From Paenibacillus macerans (GTDB lineage Bacteria > Bacillota > Bacilli > Paenibacillales > Paenibacillaceae): a stretch of DNA of 64,000 nt. This document shows positions 52,224 through 61,156 of this stretch, in pieces (position 1 is the first letter of the stretch; each line of letters opens with the position of its first letter). The position numbers were made by a program, and so were the translations under genes. The stretch is taken from NCBI RefSeq assembly GCF_023715465.1, contig NZ_JAMBOE010000002.1, forward strand, positions 81,104 to 145,103, read 5' to 3'. Below the pieces are notes generated by a model. That model searched no databases. It saw only the letters and a program-made list of their open reading frames with translations, and was not told the DNA's origin.

Positions 52224-53414
52224 CTATAAGCTTATGGATTGGGATGAAGACGGAGCGGAAAAGGAGCCCTTCTCCTCGCTGCGGCGCAGCTTTTGCTCCG
52301 CTCTCCGCTCTTTAAGCACAAGCAGGTACACCACGGCCAACATCCCGGCCATCAGCAAAATTGCCTCACCGAACTGCGGAATGAAATATTGAAGTTTTCC
52401 TCCCCGGAAAGCCAAACCTCTTATAAATTCAAGCTGCCAAAATAAAGGCAGAAACTTGCTGAAAAATTGCAGCGGCTCCGGCAGTATTAAAACCGGAAAA
52501 TTGGCCCCGCTTAACAAAAAGGAAGGCAATATAATCATCATGGTACGCTTACCGGCCTTAGCCGGATTAGCGGCGGTCCAGCCGATAATCATGGCAAAAA
52601 GGCTGAGCAATAACGTATAAATGAAGAACGGAATAAACATTTCAAATACGGTTGCTTCGAACCTCATGCCGCCGACCTGTTTTAAAATGCCAAAGCTCGT
52701 GATGAAAGAAACACAGCCTACCAACGAATAAGGAACGATACGCAGCACGAGCTGCAGCGGGTTGGCCAGCACTTCGCTTAATCTTCCGGCCTCGCGCAGC
52801 CGGGGCACGATCGTCAGCGCTGCGCTTCCCAAAAGGGAAATCATCGCCGTGTTGACAAAGCCAACCACGGACGTCGTCATGGTGCTGTTCGTCGGGTTGT
52901 AAAGCGTCCTCTGCTGCAGGTTTAAACTGGTCATCATCCCTGTAGCCGCGTTGCTCGATAGCCCCATCGCCATCAGGCTGCCTGTAGATAACGTCACATT
53001 TTCCGTTGCAATGACCTCGCTGACGCCGCTTCGCAGGCCCCCCACCGCGCCTGTCACTATGTTATCGACATAAAACCCGATGTTCGTTTGTACGCCCTTC
53101 GTCCGGTTCTGCTCCAGTCCAGCGGGAAGATACAGCACTGCGGAATATCGTTCGTTATACAGCAACATATTGGGATCAATGTCATTGCCGAACACGCCCT
53201 CCACGGAAATGTACTGGGAGGCGTCCAGTTTGCCTATCAACTCGCGGCTGTACTTGCTGTGATCCAGGTCGACGACGGCTAGCGGCGCTTCATTAATCTG
53301 GTTGTTTTTGAATACGTACCCGAATACAGAAGCCATAATTATAGGTGTAAGAATAAAAATTATGATAGACTTGCCGCTCAACAGCAGCTTCCATTCCTCG
53401 ATAAAAGCTTTCAT
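52224..53414 (-). CDS. ABC-2 type permease (first of a tandem pair)
   Basis: A 396-residue paralogue of the next gene, with the same layout: N-terminal helix, extracytoplasmic domain and five or six C-terminal helices. It overlaps hlyD-type gene end by four bases (ATGA), so translation is coupled. Together with the second permease it probably forms a heterodimeric channel. The duplicates differ at many sites, so the duplication is old. Confidence 0.87.
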   Translation of the reverse strand: MKAFIEEWKLLLSGKSIIIFILTPIIMASVFGYVFKNNQINEAPLAVVDLDHSKYSRELIGKLDASQYISVEGVFGNDIDPNMLLYNERYSAVLYLPAGLEQNRTKGVQTNIGFYVDNIVTGAVGGLRSGVSEVIATENVTLSTGSLMAMGLSSNAATGMMTSLNLQQRTLYNPTNSTMTTSVVGFVNTAMISLLGSAALTIVPRLREAGRLSEVLANPLQLVLRIVPYSLVGCVSFITSFGILKQVGGMRFEATVFEMFIPFFIYTLLLSLFAMIIGWTAANPAKAGKRTMMIILPSFLLSGANFPVLILPEPLQFFSKFLPLFWQLEFIRGLAFRGGKLQYFIPQFGEAILLMAGMLAVVYLLVLKERRAEQKLRRSEEKGSFSAPSSSQSISL

Positions 53415-54775
53415 TGAGCGTTAACCTCTACTGTCATACCCGGCAGCAGCTCCGGCGTACGGTCAATTTCGATGCGGATGATATACGAGGTTAAATCGGA
53501 AAGCCCTCTCTCCCGGCTCATTCGAAGACCGGCGTATTGCGGTGCCGAAGTCACCGATTTAACGGTTCCCTCTACATCCTGCTTTAACGCTTTGATATGA
53601 GTATTCACATGGTCGCTCACTTTAAAATGCGAAACATCCGTTTCGTTCACATACACTTCATAATACAGCTGATCGGTCTCAATCATGGCTCCTACGCCAC
53701 CCGTTGATACGAGTTCTCCGATTTTCGGCACGATGCGCGTCACTTTGCCGTCAGTGGAAGCGACGAGTGTCATCCGTTCTTTTTGCAGCTTCAAGGTTTT
53801 ATATTGAACATCTAACGCTTCTTTTTGCTTCTTAAGCAGGTCGACATTGTATTTGCCGTTTTCGAGTTCTTTTTTCGATTGTGCTATTGAATTTAGCACT
53901 TCCGCCGCTTTTTCGGTTTTGATATGCGCTTGTGCTTTTTCCTCGGCGGTTGCGCCTGCCTTCATTTTATCTAGCGCCGTTTGCTGCTGGGCAATCGAGT
54001 TATTGGCTACGGCAAGCTGCTTTTCGGCGGAAACAACCTGATTATTGGCCACTTCCACTTGATTTTGCGCCGTTTCTAAGGCGATGTTTGCGTTGTCGAG
54101 CTGATTTTTGGCTGATTCCAGCTCGGTCTGGGCCACAAGCCCATTTTCGTAAAGGTTCTTAATCCGCTCGTAGCTGGTCTTGGCCAAATCGGCGCTTTTT
54201 TGCTTGGAGTCCAAGGAAAGCCCCGCTACCGCCAAATTTTTCTTGGCGGATTCCACAGCGGCTTCGGAGGCCTCGGCCGCTTCCTTGGCGGCTTCGACCG
54301 CCAGTTCCTGCTTTTCGATATCTTCGGAACGCGTACCGTTTTTAACCTGGCTTTCCGCCGCTTTCGCTCCTTCAAGATCCAACTCGCTTTGCTTCTCTTG
54401 GGTTACGACTTTTTCGGACTGAACATCAAGCGACTTTTGGGCCTGCTCAATTTTTAATTTCGCCTGTTGGATGTCGCCCTCCAGTTTGGCCATTTGCAGG
54501 TCGATATCCGTCGTATCAAGCTGCATGAGGACTTCGCCTTTTTTTACTTGCTGCTGTTCCTCCACCGCAATGGATACAACTTTGCCGCCGACGCCTTGGA
54601 AGGCTTGATTGACGGAATCGGCTGCAAGCAGCGCGCTTTTCTCCGATGCGGCAACCGTGACGGCGTCCTTTCCTTTTAACGCCATTAAAGTGCCGCCCAC
54701 CACAAGCGCGACGACCAATAGGACATACATGATGTTCTTGCGGTTTCCTAGCTTCTTCATGGCCTCTTTATTCAT
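53411..54775 (-). CDS. HlyD-family efflux adaptor protein
   Basis: A 454-residue periplasmic-adaptor-type protein anchored by an N-terminal helix (about 15-35). A lipoyl/barrel half (VNQAFQGVGGKVVSIAVEEQQQVKKGEVLMQLD), a very long Lys/Glu/Ala coiled coil (about 85-320) and the second barrel half (DGKVTRIVPKIGELVS) follow. In Gram-positives such adaptors work with ABC permeases in peptide or lipid export. First gene of the cassette. The gap upstream carries TetR half-sites. Confidence 0.9.
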   Translation of the reverse strand: MNKEAMKKLGNRKNIMYVLLVVALVVGGTLMALKGKDAVTVAASEKSALLAADSVNQAFQGVGGKVVSIAVEEQQQVKKGEVLMQLDTTDIDLQMAKLEGDIQQAKLKIEQAQKSLDVQSEKVVTQEKQSELDLEGAKAAESQVKNGTRSEDIEKQELAVEAAKEAAEASEAAVESAKKNLAVAGLSLDSKQKSADLAKTSYERIKNLYENGLVAQTELESAKNQLDNANIALETAQNQVEVANNQVVSAEKQLAVANNSIAQQQTALDKMKAGATAEEKAQAHIKTEKAAEVLNSIAQSKKELENGKYNVDLLKKQKEALDVQYKTLKLQKERMTLVASTDGKVTRIVPKIGELVSTGGVGAMIETDQLYYEVYVNETDVSHFKVSDHVNTHIKALKQDVEGTVKSVTSAPQYAGLRMSRERGLSDLTSYIIRIEIDRTPELLPGMTVEVNAQ

Positions 54776-54825
54776 TCTCTCAACTCTCCCTTGTGTAATT
54801 CCTGTTTATGTAAAACCAACCTTCA

Positions 54826-54896
54826 TTTGATTGAACGATCGGTGAATTAAAATGCATAATATGCCCTTTAATTGATTGAACGTTTGTGTAACGAAA
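54826..54896. promoter_or_regulatory. Two predicted TetR sites upstream of the efflux cassette
   Basis: TTGATTGAAC occurs at 54827 (followed by GATCGGTGAA) and at 54872 (followed by GTTTGTGTAACGAA). Both resemble the palindrome in front of the TetR gene at 55652 (TTCATTGAAC-ATTT-GTTCAGTGAA). They lie 50 to 120 bases ahead of the HlyD gene start. Confidence 0.6.
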
Positions 54897-54933
54897 TTAT
54901 ACTCAGATTGGTGAGTATCGTCAATCCAAAAAA

Positions 54934-54972
54934 CAAAAAAACAACACACTCAAACGAGCCGTTGTTTTTTTA
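54934..54972 (-). terminator. Terminator of the TetR gene
   Basis: On the reverse strand AACAAC pairs with GTTGTT across about 15 bases (itself holding CTCG-TTTGAG) and is followed by a T-run of seven. Confidence 0.65.
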
Positions 54973-55002
54973 GTTCTATTCCTAGTCGATTTACATGTAT
55001 CG

Positions 55003-55635
55003 TCAGTCCGGATTTTTCCAACATTCGAGAAGATAGCTGATAACCTGTTTCCGATATTTGAAAGGGTCGATCTCCCCCACCAAATTAATGCCTATAAATT
55101 TGCTGATCACCATAAGCATGGACATCGACATCAGTTGAATGGCGGACATCTTAAAATCCATTTTGCGGATCTCTCCCTGTTCATACCGCCGTTCCAAAAG
55201 ACCAGTAAGCCAAGTGGCTCGTTCCTGAATGATGCTTGAGAGCCGCGCCATCTCCTCCAAGTCCAAAACATCGCTTTCACGAATGAGAATCCGCAGCAAT
55301 TCTTTGTCGCTCATCAACAGCTCTTCCGCCCGGGCAAAAACAAAGTATAATACATCTTGGAGGGGCATTTGCTCAACCTTTTCATTAGATTGATTCAATA
55401 TGATGATTCGTTTTTCAAAGCTTTCTTGCAGTAATACCGTTAGTAATTCCCGCTTGCCGCCGGGGAAATAATGATAAAGGATGCCGTCCCCCATTTTTAG
55501 CTTCCGGTTAATCGCCCGAACAGGGGTTGCATGGTAACCATTTTCTGCAAACAAGGTTTTCGCGGTGGCCAACAACTTCTCACGCGTTTCGGCCGCCTGT
55601 TCTTGCCGCATATTACGTTCAACATGCCCTTTCAT
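55003..55635 (-). CDS. TetR/AcrR-family regulator of the efflux cassette
   Basis: A 210-residue regulator with a clear helix-turn-helix (TAKTLFAENGYHATPVRAINRKLKMGDGILYHYF). It lies directly upstream of the HlyD/ABC-2 genes and on the same strand, but has its own terminator. A 24-base palindrome at its own promoter is shared in form with two sites in front of the HlyD gene, so it probably represses both itself and the cassette. Start at 55635 (MKGHVERN) with GAGGGTT nine bases upstream; an ATG seven codons earlier overlaps the operator. Confidence 0.88.
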   Translation of the reverse strand: MKGHVERNMRQEQAAETREKLLATAKTLFAENGYHATPVRAINRKLKMGDGILYHYFPGGKRELLTVLLQESFEKRIIILNQSNEKVEQMPLQDVLYFVFARAEELLMSDKELLRILIRESDVLDLEEMARLSSIIQERATWLTGLLERRYEQGEIRKMDFKMSAIQLMSMSMLMVISKFIGINLVGEIDPFKYRKQVISYLLECWKNPD

Positions 55636-55651
55636 ATGCAATAACCCTCGT

Positions 55652-55675
55652 TTCATTGAACATTTGTTCAGTGAA
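55652..55675. promoter_or_regulatory. TetR autoregulatory operator
   Basis: TTCATTGAAC-ATTT-GTTCAGTGAA, a 24-base palindrome with one mismatch pair, starts 17 bases upstream of the chosen ATG. Related half-sites occur at 54827 and 54872. Confidence 0.7.
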
Positions 55676-55744
55676 TTATAGCTTATCAGCCCGGCAATGT
55701 CAATGAAACCGATTACTCTTCCTGCTTACCTTGTACTATAAATA

Positions 55745-55948
55745 TTATTTCCGCTTCCTTTTCCTTTGAATGTACCAGTAAACGAGCCCTATGATCCCAA
55801 GTGTGGTCACCATCGGAAGACAAGTTCGTCCCAAGGATCGTCCGAGTTGAACCAAAGACACTTCCCGAAAAGAAGAGGCCGAAAGGAACAGGCACGATAG
55901 CCCCATAGCTATGATTAACGTAACGATCAGCAATTCCGTTTTTCTCAT
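55745..55948 (-). CDS. Small two-helix membrane protein (67 aa)
   Basis: A 67-residue protein with two hydrophobic helices (LLIVTLIIAMGLSCLFLSAS and PMVTTLGIIGLVYWYI) and a basic tail (QRKRKRK). It overlaps the kinase stop by four bases (ATGA), with GGGAGGAA before the ATG, so it belongs to the two-component operon. No family recognised. It may modulate the kinase, by analogy with other small membrane proteins in such operons (inference). Confidence 0.65.
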   Translation of the reverse strand: MRKTELLIVTLIIAMGLSCLFLSASSFREVSLVQLGRSLGRTCLPMVTTLGIIGLVYWYIQRKRKRK

Positions 55949-57354
55949 GCCGGTTCCTCCCGCTGCCCGGACGCAAAACGAAGCTCGAATCTCGTCCCTT
56001 CGCCAACCTCGCTGCTGACCCGAAGTTCCCCCCCTTGCAGCTCCGCCAGTTTTTTGGCGATCGGCAGCCCAAGCCCCGTGCCTCCATGCTGCCGTGACCG
56101 CGACTTTTCCACGCGATAGAACCGCTCGAAAATAAGCGGGAGTTCGTCTGCGGGAATTCCTATGCCGGTATCCTGCACGGCCAAAAATACGTATTCCGGG
56201 GTTTGATCCAGCTCAACGGTAATACCGCCCTTTTCCGTGTAACGAACCGCGTTTTCCAGGATATTAAGCACAATCTGTTCCGTCCTCAAGCCGTCTCCGC
56301 AGACCAACGGAATCCCGTTATTGATCTTCGTCCGCAGCAGCAGCCCTTTGCCGGCCGCCTTCAACCGCACTTTGCGCACCGCATTATCGGCAATTTCCGC
56401 CAAATCGATCCACTCCAGGGACAACGCGATTTTCCCTTCTTCCATTTTGGCCAGTTCAAACAAATCATTGATCAAATGCTGCAAACGAAGCGCCTCTTCG
56501 TGGATAATATCCAAATACCGGTCCTTTTCCTCCTCTGTATCGTACAGCCGGTTTTTGAGGACTTTCGCATAACCTTCCAAATAGGTGATCGGAGTCCTCA
56601 GTTCGTGGGATATGTTTGCAAAAAATTCCTGACGCGTATCCCGGTACCGCTGAAGCTCCACGGCCAGATGATTGATGGAATTCGCCAACATCCCGATTTC
56701 ATCGTTCCGCCGAATAGCTAGCCGGGTTTCCAGCTCGCCGGCGGCAATGTTGCGGGTCGCAACCTGCATCTGCACTAGCGGCTTGGACAAAATCCGCGCG
56801 ATGATCCAAGTAATTCCCAAGGCAAGCAGAAGTGCCCCCACTCCCGCCAGAACCAGAACGCCCCGAACGGCCGAGAGCGATTCATCCATATGTTTGGTCG
56901 AAGACAGGACGTAGACGGCCGCCGTTATATTTCCCCCCGCTGCATCCAGTACCGGTTTGGCCGTTATAAAATAATGTTCCCCGCTCGTATCGGTATGTTC
57001 CGATTCGATCGTCTGCCCGGCAAACAGCAGCTTCACGTCCATTGGTTTAATAAACGTGCGGTCCGTCGTATCATAGGGCCCGGAATTTGCTAGCACGGTT
57101 CCTTGCTTCTCAATATAGAGAATGCTGACATTGGAAAAATCGGCGAATTTCAACATCGTTTCTTCGGACAGCATATCCGGCGGTTCGCTCATCGCGGTGA
57201 AATGGGTCGTTAGTTCGTTGACCTCCGTTCTCATTTCCGCAGTATAGAAATTCGTAAACATCCGCTCGATGGTCAGCCCCAGTGACATAATCACCACAAC
57301 AAAAGCCGCGAGAATGATGAGGCCAAGCTTAAAGCCTATTTTATTCCCGCTCAT
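55945..57354 (-). CDS. Sensor histidine kinase (CssS/WalK-like layout)
   Basis: A 469-residue kinase from MSGNKIGFKLG. It has two transmembrane helices (about 10-30 and 160-185) around an extracytoplasmic PAS-like sensor, a HAMP domain (ARILSKPLVQMQVATRNIAAGELETRL), the H box NISHELRTPITYLEGYAK, N box LNILENAVRYTEKGG, and G boxes DTGIGIPADELP and GGTGLGLPIAKK. ATGA overlap with the response regulator and with the 67-residue gene. First partner is the regulator at 57351-58058. Confidence 0.93.
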   Translation of the reverse strand: MSGNKIGFKLGLIILAAFVVVIMSLGLTIERMFTNFYTAEMRTEVNELTTHFTAMSEPPDMLSEETMLKFADFSNVSILYIEKQGTVLANSGPYDTTDRTFIKPMDVKLLFAGQTIESEHTDTSGEHYFITAKPVLDAAGGNITAAVYVLSSTKHMDESLSAVRGVLVLAGVGALLLALGITWIIARILSKPLVQMQVATRNIAAGELETRLAIRRNDEIGMLANSINHLAVELQRYRDTRQEFFANISHELRTPITYLEGYAKVLKNRLYDTEEEKDRYLDIIHEEALRLQHLINDLFELAKMEEGKIALSLEWIDLAEIADNAVRKVRLKAAGKGLLLRTKINNGIPLVCGDGLRTEQIVLNILENAVRYTEKGGITVELDQTPEYVFLAVQDTGIGIPADELPLIFERFYRVEKSRSRQHGGTGLGLPIAKKLAELQGGELRVSSEVGEGTRFELRFASGQREEPA

Positions 57355-58058
57355 TTGGAAGCGCCTGCTCCGTTCCATTTATAGCCTACTCCCCACACGG
57401 TTTGAATCGGATTGAGCCCGAGTTCCGCTCTTTGGGTTTTCTCCCGGATATTTTTGATATGCGTGTCAACGACCCGGATCTCCCCCTCGTATTCGCTTCC
57501 CCAAATCAAGTCCACCAATTCCTCGCGGCTGAACGCACGTTGCCCGTTTTTGGCGAGCGTCAGCAACAAATCGAACTCTTTCAGGGTGAACTCCACCGGG
57601 GTGCCATGGATATAAACCTCCCTGCCTTCTGGCAGGATACGAAGATAGCCAAACTCCAATGCAAGCTCCTGCTTGAAGGTGGTTTGCGCGATCGCTGAAC
57701 GGCGGATTAAGGCGTAAACCCGTGCAAGCAGTTCCTCCTGCTCAAACGGCTTGGTCAAATAGTCGTCCGCACCGATGCCGAGCCCATGCACTTTATCCTT
57801 GGTTTCGGAACGCGCGGTAAGCATCAGAATGGCCACATTGTCATTCTCCCGGATCTTTTTGCATATTTGCCATCCGTCCATGTCCGGCAGCATAATGTCC
57901 AGCAGAATGACGTCAAATCGCTGTTTCGCCGTCATGACCAAAGCTTCATAACCATTCGCCGCCTCTTTCACCTCGAACCCTTCCCGCGTTAAATAAATGC
58001 GCAGCAAATTACGCATGTTCCATTCATCGTCCACAACCAGCACCTGAAGTTTTGACAC
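57351..58058 (-). CDS. OmpR-family response regulator
   Basis: A 235-residue regulator with receiver motifs VVDDEWN, VILLDIMLPDMDG (phosphoacceptor Asp) and DDYLTKPFEQEEL, then a winged-helix domain (VEFTLKEFDLLLTLAKNGQRAFSREELVDLIWG). Start is GTG at 58058 with a G-rich run ahead; the upstream ATG extension is not supported. Located between the DUF2933-type gene and the kinase in the same operon. Confidence 0.92.
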   Translation of the reverse strand: MSKLQVLVVDDEWNMRNLLRIYLTREGFEVKEAANGYEALVMTAKQRFDVILLDIMLPDMDGWQICKKIRENDNVAILMLTARSETKDKVHGLGIGADDYLTKPFEQEELLARVYALIRRSAIAQTTFKQELALEFGYLRILPEGREVYIHGTPVEFTLKEFDLLLTLAKNGQRAFSREELVDLIWGSEYEGEIRVVDTHIKNIREKTQRAELGLNPIQTVWGVGYKWNGAGASK

Positions 58059-58105
58059 TGTGGCCCCCCCATTACATGTACGCATATTGATATTATAGCT
58101 TACAT

Positions 58106-58309
58106 TTACCGGGACAGCTTTTGGAGCTCTTGCTTCATCTGCTCGTATTGCGCTTTAAGCTCGTCCAGTTCCGCCCGAATTCCTTGCTCATTTGCCGAAT
58201 GATGCGCTTGATCCCCTCGCCCGTGAACATGCCCATGTCCCTTCATGCCAAACATCATAAAAATCATCATCAGCGGACAAACCAGCACCAGTAACCAAGA
58301 CCAGTCCAT
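58106..58309 (-). CDS. Small membrane protein, DUF2933-like (67 aa)
   Basis: One transmembrane helix (WSWLLVLVCPLMMIFMMFGM) is followed by a His-rich stretch (GHGHVHGRGDQAHH) and a short coiled coil (AELDELKAQYEQMKQELQKL). The His-rich segment suggests metal binding. AAGGAGG precedes the ATG at 58309. It is 48 bases upstream of the response regulator, with no terminator between, so it is likely the first gene of that operon. The family match is by eye. Confidence 0.7.
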   Translation of the reverse strand: MDWSWLLVLVCPLMMIFMMFGMKGHGHVHGRGDQAHHSANEQGIRAELDELKAQYEQMKQELQKLSR

Positions 58310-58390
58310 TTTGCATTCCTCCTTCAACATTTCAAACCTTTACAAGTTCATTCTATAAAAGGAATGTGTAGAAACGATGTGGAAAAAGCG

Positions 58391-58430
58391 AATAAACAAG
58401 CAAACACGATTCAAAAGAACCGTGTTTGCT
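58391..58430 (-). terminator. Terminator of the CWB2 lipoprotein gene
   Basis: AGCAAACACG (58399-58408) pairs with CGTGTTTGCT (58421-58430). On the reverse strand it is followed by TTGTTTATT. Confidence 0.7.
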
Positions 58431-58449
58431 AAAAAGGCAGCTGTATTTG

Positions 58450-59685
58450 TCAATGGTTTGTTCCATGCATACTTCCGTGCCCTTGTCCAGACTTAGCCGT
58501 GATTTCCAGCATCGAATCGATTTCTCCCTGCGCTTTTTCGCTAATCGTTGCCGCCGATCCCGTCAGCCAGGCATGATTGTAGGGACCTTCCGTAGGGGTC
58601 CGATCGTATGCCGGCTGGACTGACATCACGTAGGACATTACCGATTCAGGCATCCCTTCCTGATCGGTCCACAGTAAAGGAGTGTGTTTTCCCAGATGGG
58701 AAAACGGGGCGGCCGCAATCGCCAATAACGGCGAATCGACGTTCACAAAAGAAAAGTTGTGTCCCGGCGTGGTGATTCCCCATCCGAACCCGGTTTTCTC
58801 ATCTTTATATTTGGCAAAAGCGATCGCATTGGCATATGGATCTTCTCCGGAGATGCGCACCGTATTGCCGAATGACTTTAATTTACTTTCAACCTTGGCC
58901 GAAATCACAGATTCGGGGCCCAATATGTAAATATTCGCCTTGCCTCCCCGCGTCTGCAAAGCCTCTTGGGTTTCCTGAGGGATTTCGTCCTGCTTGACAT
59001 ACAGCAGCGGTTCGGGCATATGCGCGATCCAGTTGATGGCTGGCATGGTGTACTCCTGACTGTCCATGGAGCCGATGATCACGGAGGAAGGATTTTCCCC
59101 GGCTACTTTCGCGTAATAGGCATCGATCACTTTAGCCAAGGCAGCGGGATTGCCGGCCGATAGCTTGTCCGTCTTGAATCCAATCTCCTTCACCTGATCT
59201 TCCACATCTTGTCCGAGATTTCCCACCAAAATCACTTGAACGCCCTGGTTGGATGCCACACCGCTTGGCTGAAGTCTTTTTAATTCTTTTGCCGTGGCTT
59301 CGGGAACGCCGTCCTTGTTCACAAACAAAATCGGGCCATTGCTTGGATGATGGATCAAATCGGCGCTGACCACGGCATTTTGCCAATGGTCCGCAGAGGT
59401 GAGAATGACGCTTCCGGGCCGGTTATCTTCGCCGGTCGCCATCCATAGCGAACGGGAAACCGCCACCGCCGCTGCCACGGGATCATCGGTGTTGATCCGG
59501 GTCGTATTTTTAGAGGCAATCCATGGGGCAGCCGTCGCGGTCTCACCCGCTTTGGTTTCATTTTCATTCGCGGTTTGAACGGCTTCCTTTATGTCCGCCG
59601 CATCCTTGCCGCCCGTGTTGGTACATGCCGACAACACAAACATCGCAGTCAAAACCGCCGCACCAAGCTTGACAGATTTCTTCAT
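58450..59685 (-). CDS. CWB2-repeat cell-wall-binding lipoprotein
   Basis: A 411-residue lipoprotein (lipobox VLSAC after a hydrophobic signal) made mostly of cell wall-binding repeat 2 units, with GNLGQDVEDQVKEIGF, GPESVISAKVESKLKSFGNTVRISGEDPYANAIAFAKY and GSAATISEKAQGEI among them. CWB2 proteins attach to secondary wall polymers. A His-rich C-terminus ends it (GQGHGSMHGTNH). The start at 59685 has AGGAGG six bases before. It follows the second two-component operon with a palindrome between, and may be under its control. Confidence 0.85.
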   Translation of the reverse strand: MKKSVKLGAAVLTAMFVLSACTNTGGKDAADIKEAVQTANENETKAGETATAAPWIASKNTTRINTDDPVAAAVAVSRSLWMATGEDNRPGSVILTSADHWQNAVVSADLIHHPSNGPILFVNKDGVPEATAKELKRLQPSGVASNQGVQVILVGNLGQDVEDQVKEIGFKTDKLSAGNPAALAKVIDAYYAKVAGENPSSVIIGSMDSQEYTMPAINWIAHMPEPLLYVKQDEIPQETQEALQTRGGKANIYILGPESVISAKVESKLKSFGNTVRISGEDPYANAIAFAKYKDEKTGFGWGITTPGHNFSFVNVDSPLLAIAAAPFSHLGKHTPLLWTDQEGMPESVMSYVMSVQPAYDRTPTEGPYNHAWLTGSAATISEKAQGEIDSMLEITAKSGQGHGSMHGTNH

Positions 59686-59707
59686 GCAAACCTCCTGCAA
59701 ATTCTCA

Positions 59708-59738
59708 TTATTACCTAATTAGTGTTATTAGGTGATAA
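59708..59738. promoter_or_regulatory. Large palindrome upstream of the CWB2 gene
   Basis: TTAT-x-ACCTAAT-N7-ATTAGGT-x-ATAA, 12 bases per arm. It lies 23 to 53 bases upstream of the ATG and overlaps the likely promoter. It could bind a dimeric repressor or the neighbouring response regulator. No match to a regulon I can name. Confidence 0.6.
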
Positions 59739-59776
59739 CTATTTTAAACAGAAAAGATGAAGAAAGTGTGTGGTTT

Positions 59777-61156
59777 TTATGGAGATTGAACGCTTGGCAA
59801 CTGAATCTGAAACAATGTCGGATAGTCGGCATCGCTCACAAGCGCCATGGTGCCTTGGTGACGCTCGATGATTTTTCGGCATATCGCCAGCCCCAGTCCC
59901 GTACCCTCCTTGCCGGAAGAAGAACCGCGGACAAATTCCTCAAAAAGCTGCTCCCTCTCCCGCTCCGGAAAACCTAAGCCGCTATCCCCGAGCCATAGAA
60001 TTGCTTTCCCGTCCTGTTCCTCGCATGATGCATAAAGTTCGGTTCCCGGCGGATTATACTTCAATGCATTTCCGATCAAATTGGCGGCTACGCGGTCGAT
60101 ATGCACCAGGTCCACCATGACATACAGGGGAGTTTCTGGAATTTCCGCGCGCAAGCGGAAGCCGTGATGCTCGATTTCGGGGTAAAATTCCGCGATTTTT
60201 TGCTGGTACCACTTTGTCAGGTTCACTTTTTGCAGATTAAGCTTCAGTTGCTCGTCATCCAGTTTCGCCAGCTCAAACAAATCCAGGATCAGTTTGCTCA
60301 TATAGGAGGATTTATCGTGAATGTATTGGACATATTTCCGCCGATCTTTTTCGTCCGCCGGCGGGTTGTCCAGCAGCAGTTGGGAGTAACCCAATATCGA
60401 CGTAATCGGCGTTTTCAGGTCATGAGACAAGTGCAGCAGCAGATTTTGCTTGTTCCTCTCGGCCGTTTCTTTGGCCGCGGACGCCAGTTGCAGACGTTCG
60501 GCCATGTCGTTAAAAGCGTCGCGAATTTCCGCAAATTCTTGTTCCGCGTCAAAATGGAGCCGCTTCTCGTAGTGGAATCGTTCCATCTCCCCGATGCCTT
60601 GGGCGATTTGGTGGAGCGGCTTCTTCATCTGCCGGACGGAATACCGCGTGTAGAAATAAAGGGCCCCCATCAGGAACACGAGCAGGGAAGCCGCAAAAAT
60701 ACCGACGGCAAGAAGCATCTTATCATTCGGAAATTTCCATAACAGGACGTACCGCTCGCCATTTGGTCCTTCCACCAAATAAGGATGATAGGTAATAAAG
60801 CGGTCATTACGGTACATATCGATTTCGGCAAAAAGCCGGTCCCCGCCGTAGGAATCGATATCGTCCTGTTTCTGCCCTTTCGTGGCGATGACATTCCCCT
60901 CTTCATCCAAAAGCTCCAGCCAGCCGCTGTACCGGTCGAGTAAGGTTCCGTTTAAAGTCCCGTCCGCTTCGTACAGATCGGCCGCGCTGATTTGCTTAAA
61001 ATCCGGAGTTTTGTCAAAAAAACGGTTCATCAGGAAATCCATATTGAGCAAAGCCAAGATGATCGACGTCAGCACAAGGCCAGTAATCGCTGTATAATTC
61101 AACAGAAACAAACGCTTGAGCGGCCGCTTGCCGGCATTTCGGTTATGCTTTTTCAA
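59777..61156 (-). CDS. Sensor histidine kinase
   Basis: A 459-residue kinase with two transmembrane helices (about 15-40 and 150-170), an extracytoplasmic domain of about 105 residues, HAMP, then H box HLSHDLKTPITSILGYSQ, N box ANLIGNALKYNPPG, and G boxes GDSGLGFPERE and GTGLGLAICRK. TTG start within the end of the response regulator gene (14-base overlap). Partner is the VanR-like regulator upstream. The signal is not clear; cell-envelope stress is a guess from the neighbouring wall-binding genes. Confidence 0.92.
   Translation of the reverse strand: MKKHNRNAGKRPLKRLFLLNYTAITGLVLTSIILALLNMDFLMNRFFDKTPDFKQISAADLYEADGTLNGTLLDRYSGWLELLDEEGNVIATKGQKQDDIDSYGGDRLFAEIDMYRNDRFITYHPYLVEGPNGERYVLLWKFPNDKMLLAVGIFAASLLVFLMGALYFYTRYSVRQMKKPLHQIAQGIGEMERFHYEKRLHFDAEQEFAEIRDAFNDMAERLQLASAAKETAERNKQNLLLHLSHDLKTPITSILGYSQLLLDNPPADEKDRRKYVQYIHDKSSYMSKLILDLFELAKLDDEQLKLNLQKVNLTKWYQQKIAEFYPEIEHHGFRLRAEIPETPLYVMVDLVHIDRVAANLIGNALKYNPPGTELYASCEEQDGKAILWLGDSGLGFPEREREQLFEEFVRGSSSGKEGTGLGLAICRKIIERHQGTMALVSDADYPTLFQIQLPSVQSP

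Noticed and set aside
55713..56087. 124-codon reverse ORF across the kinase end and the 67-residue gene
   Set aside because: Alternative frame; the ATGA-coupled 67-residue gene has the ribosome binding site and a proper membrane profile.
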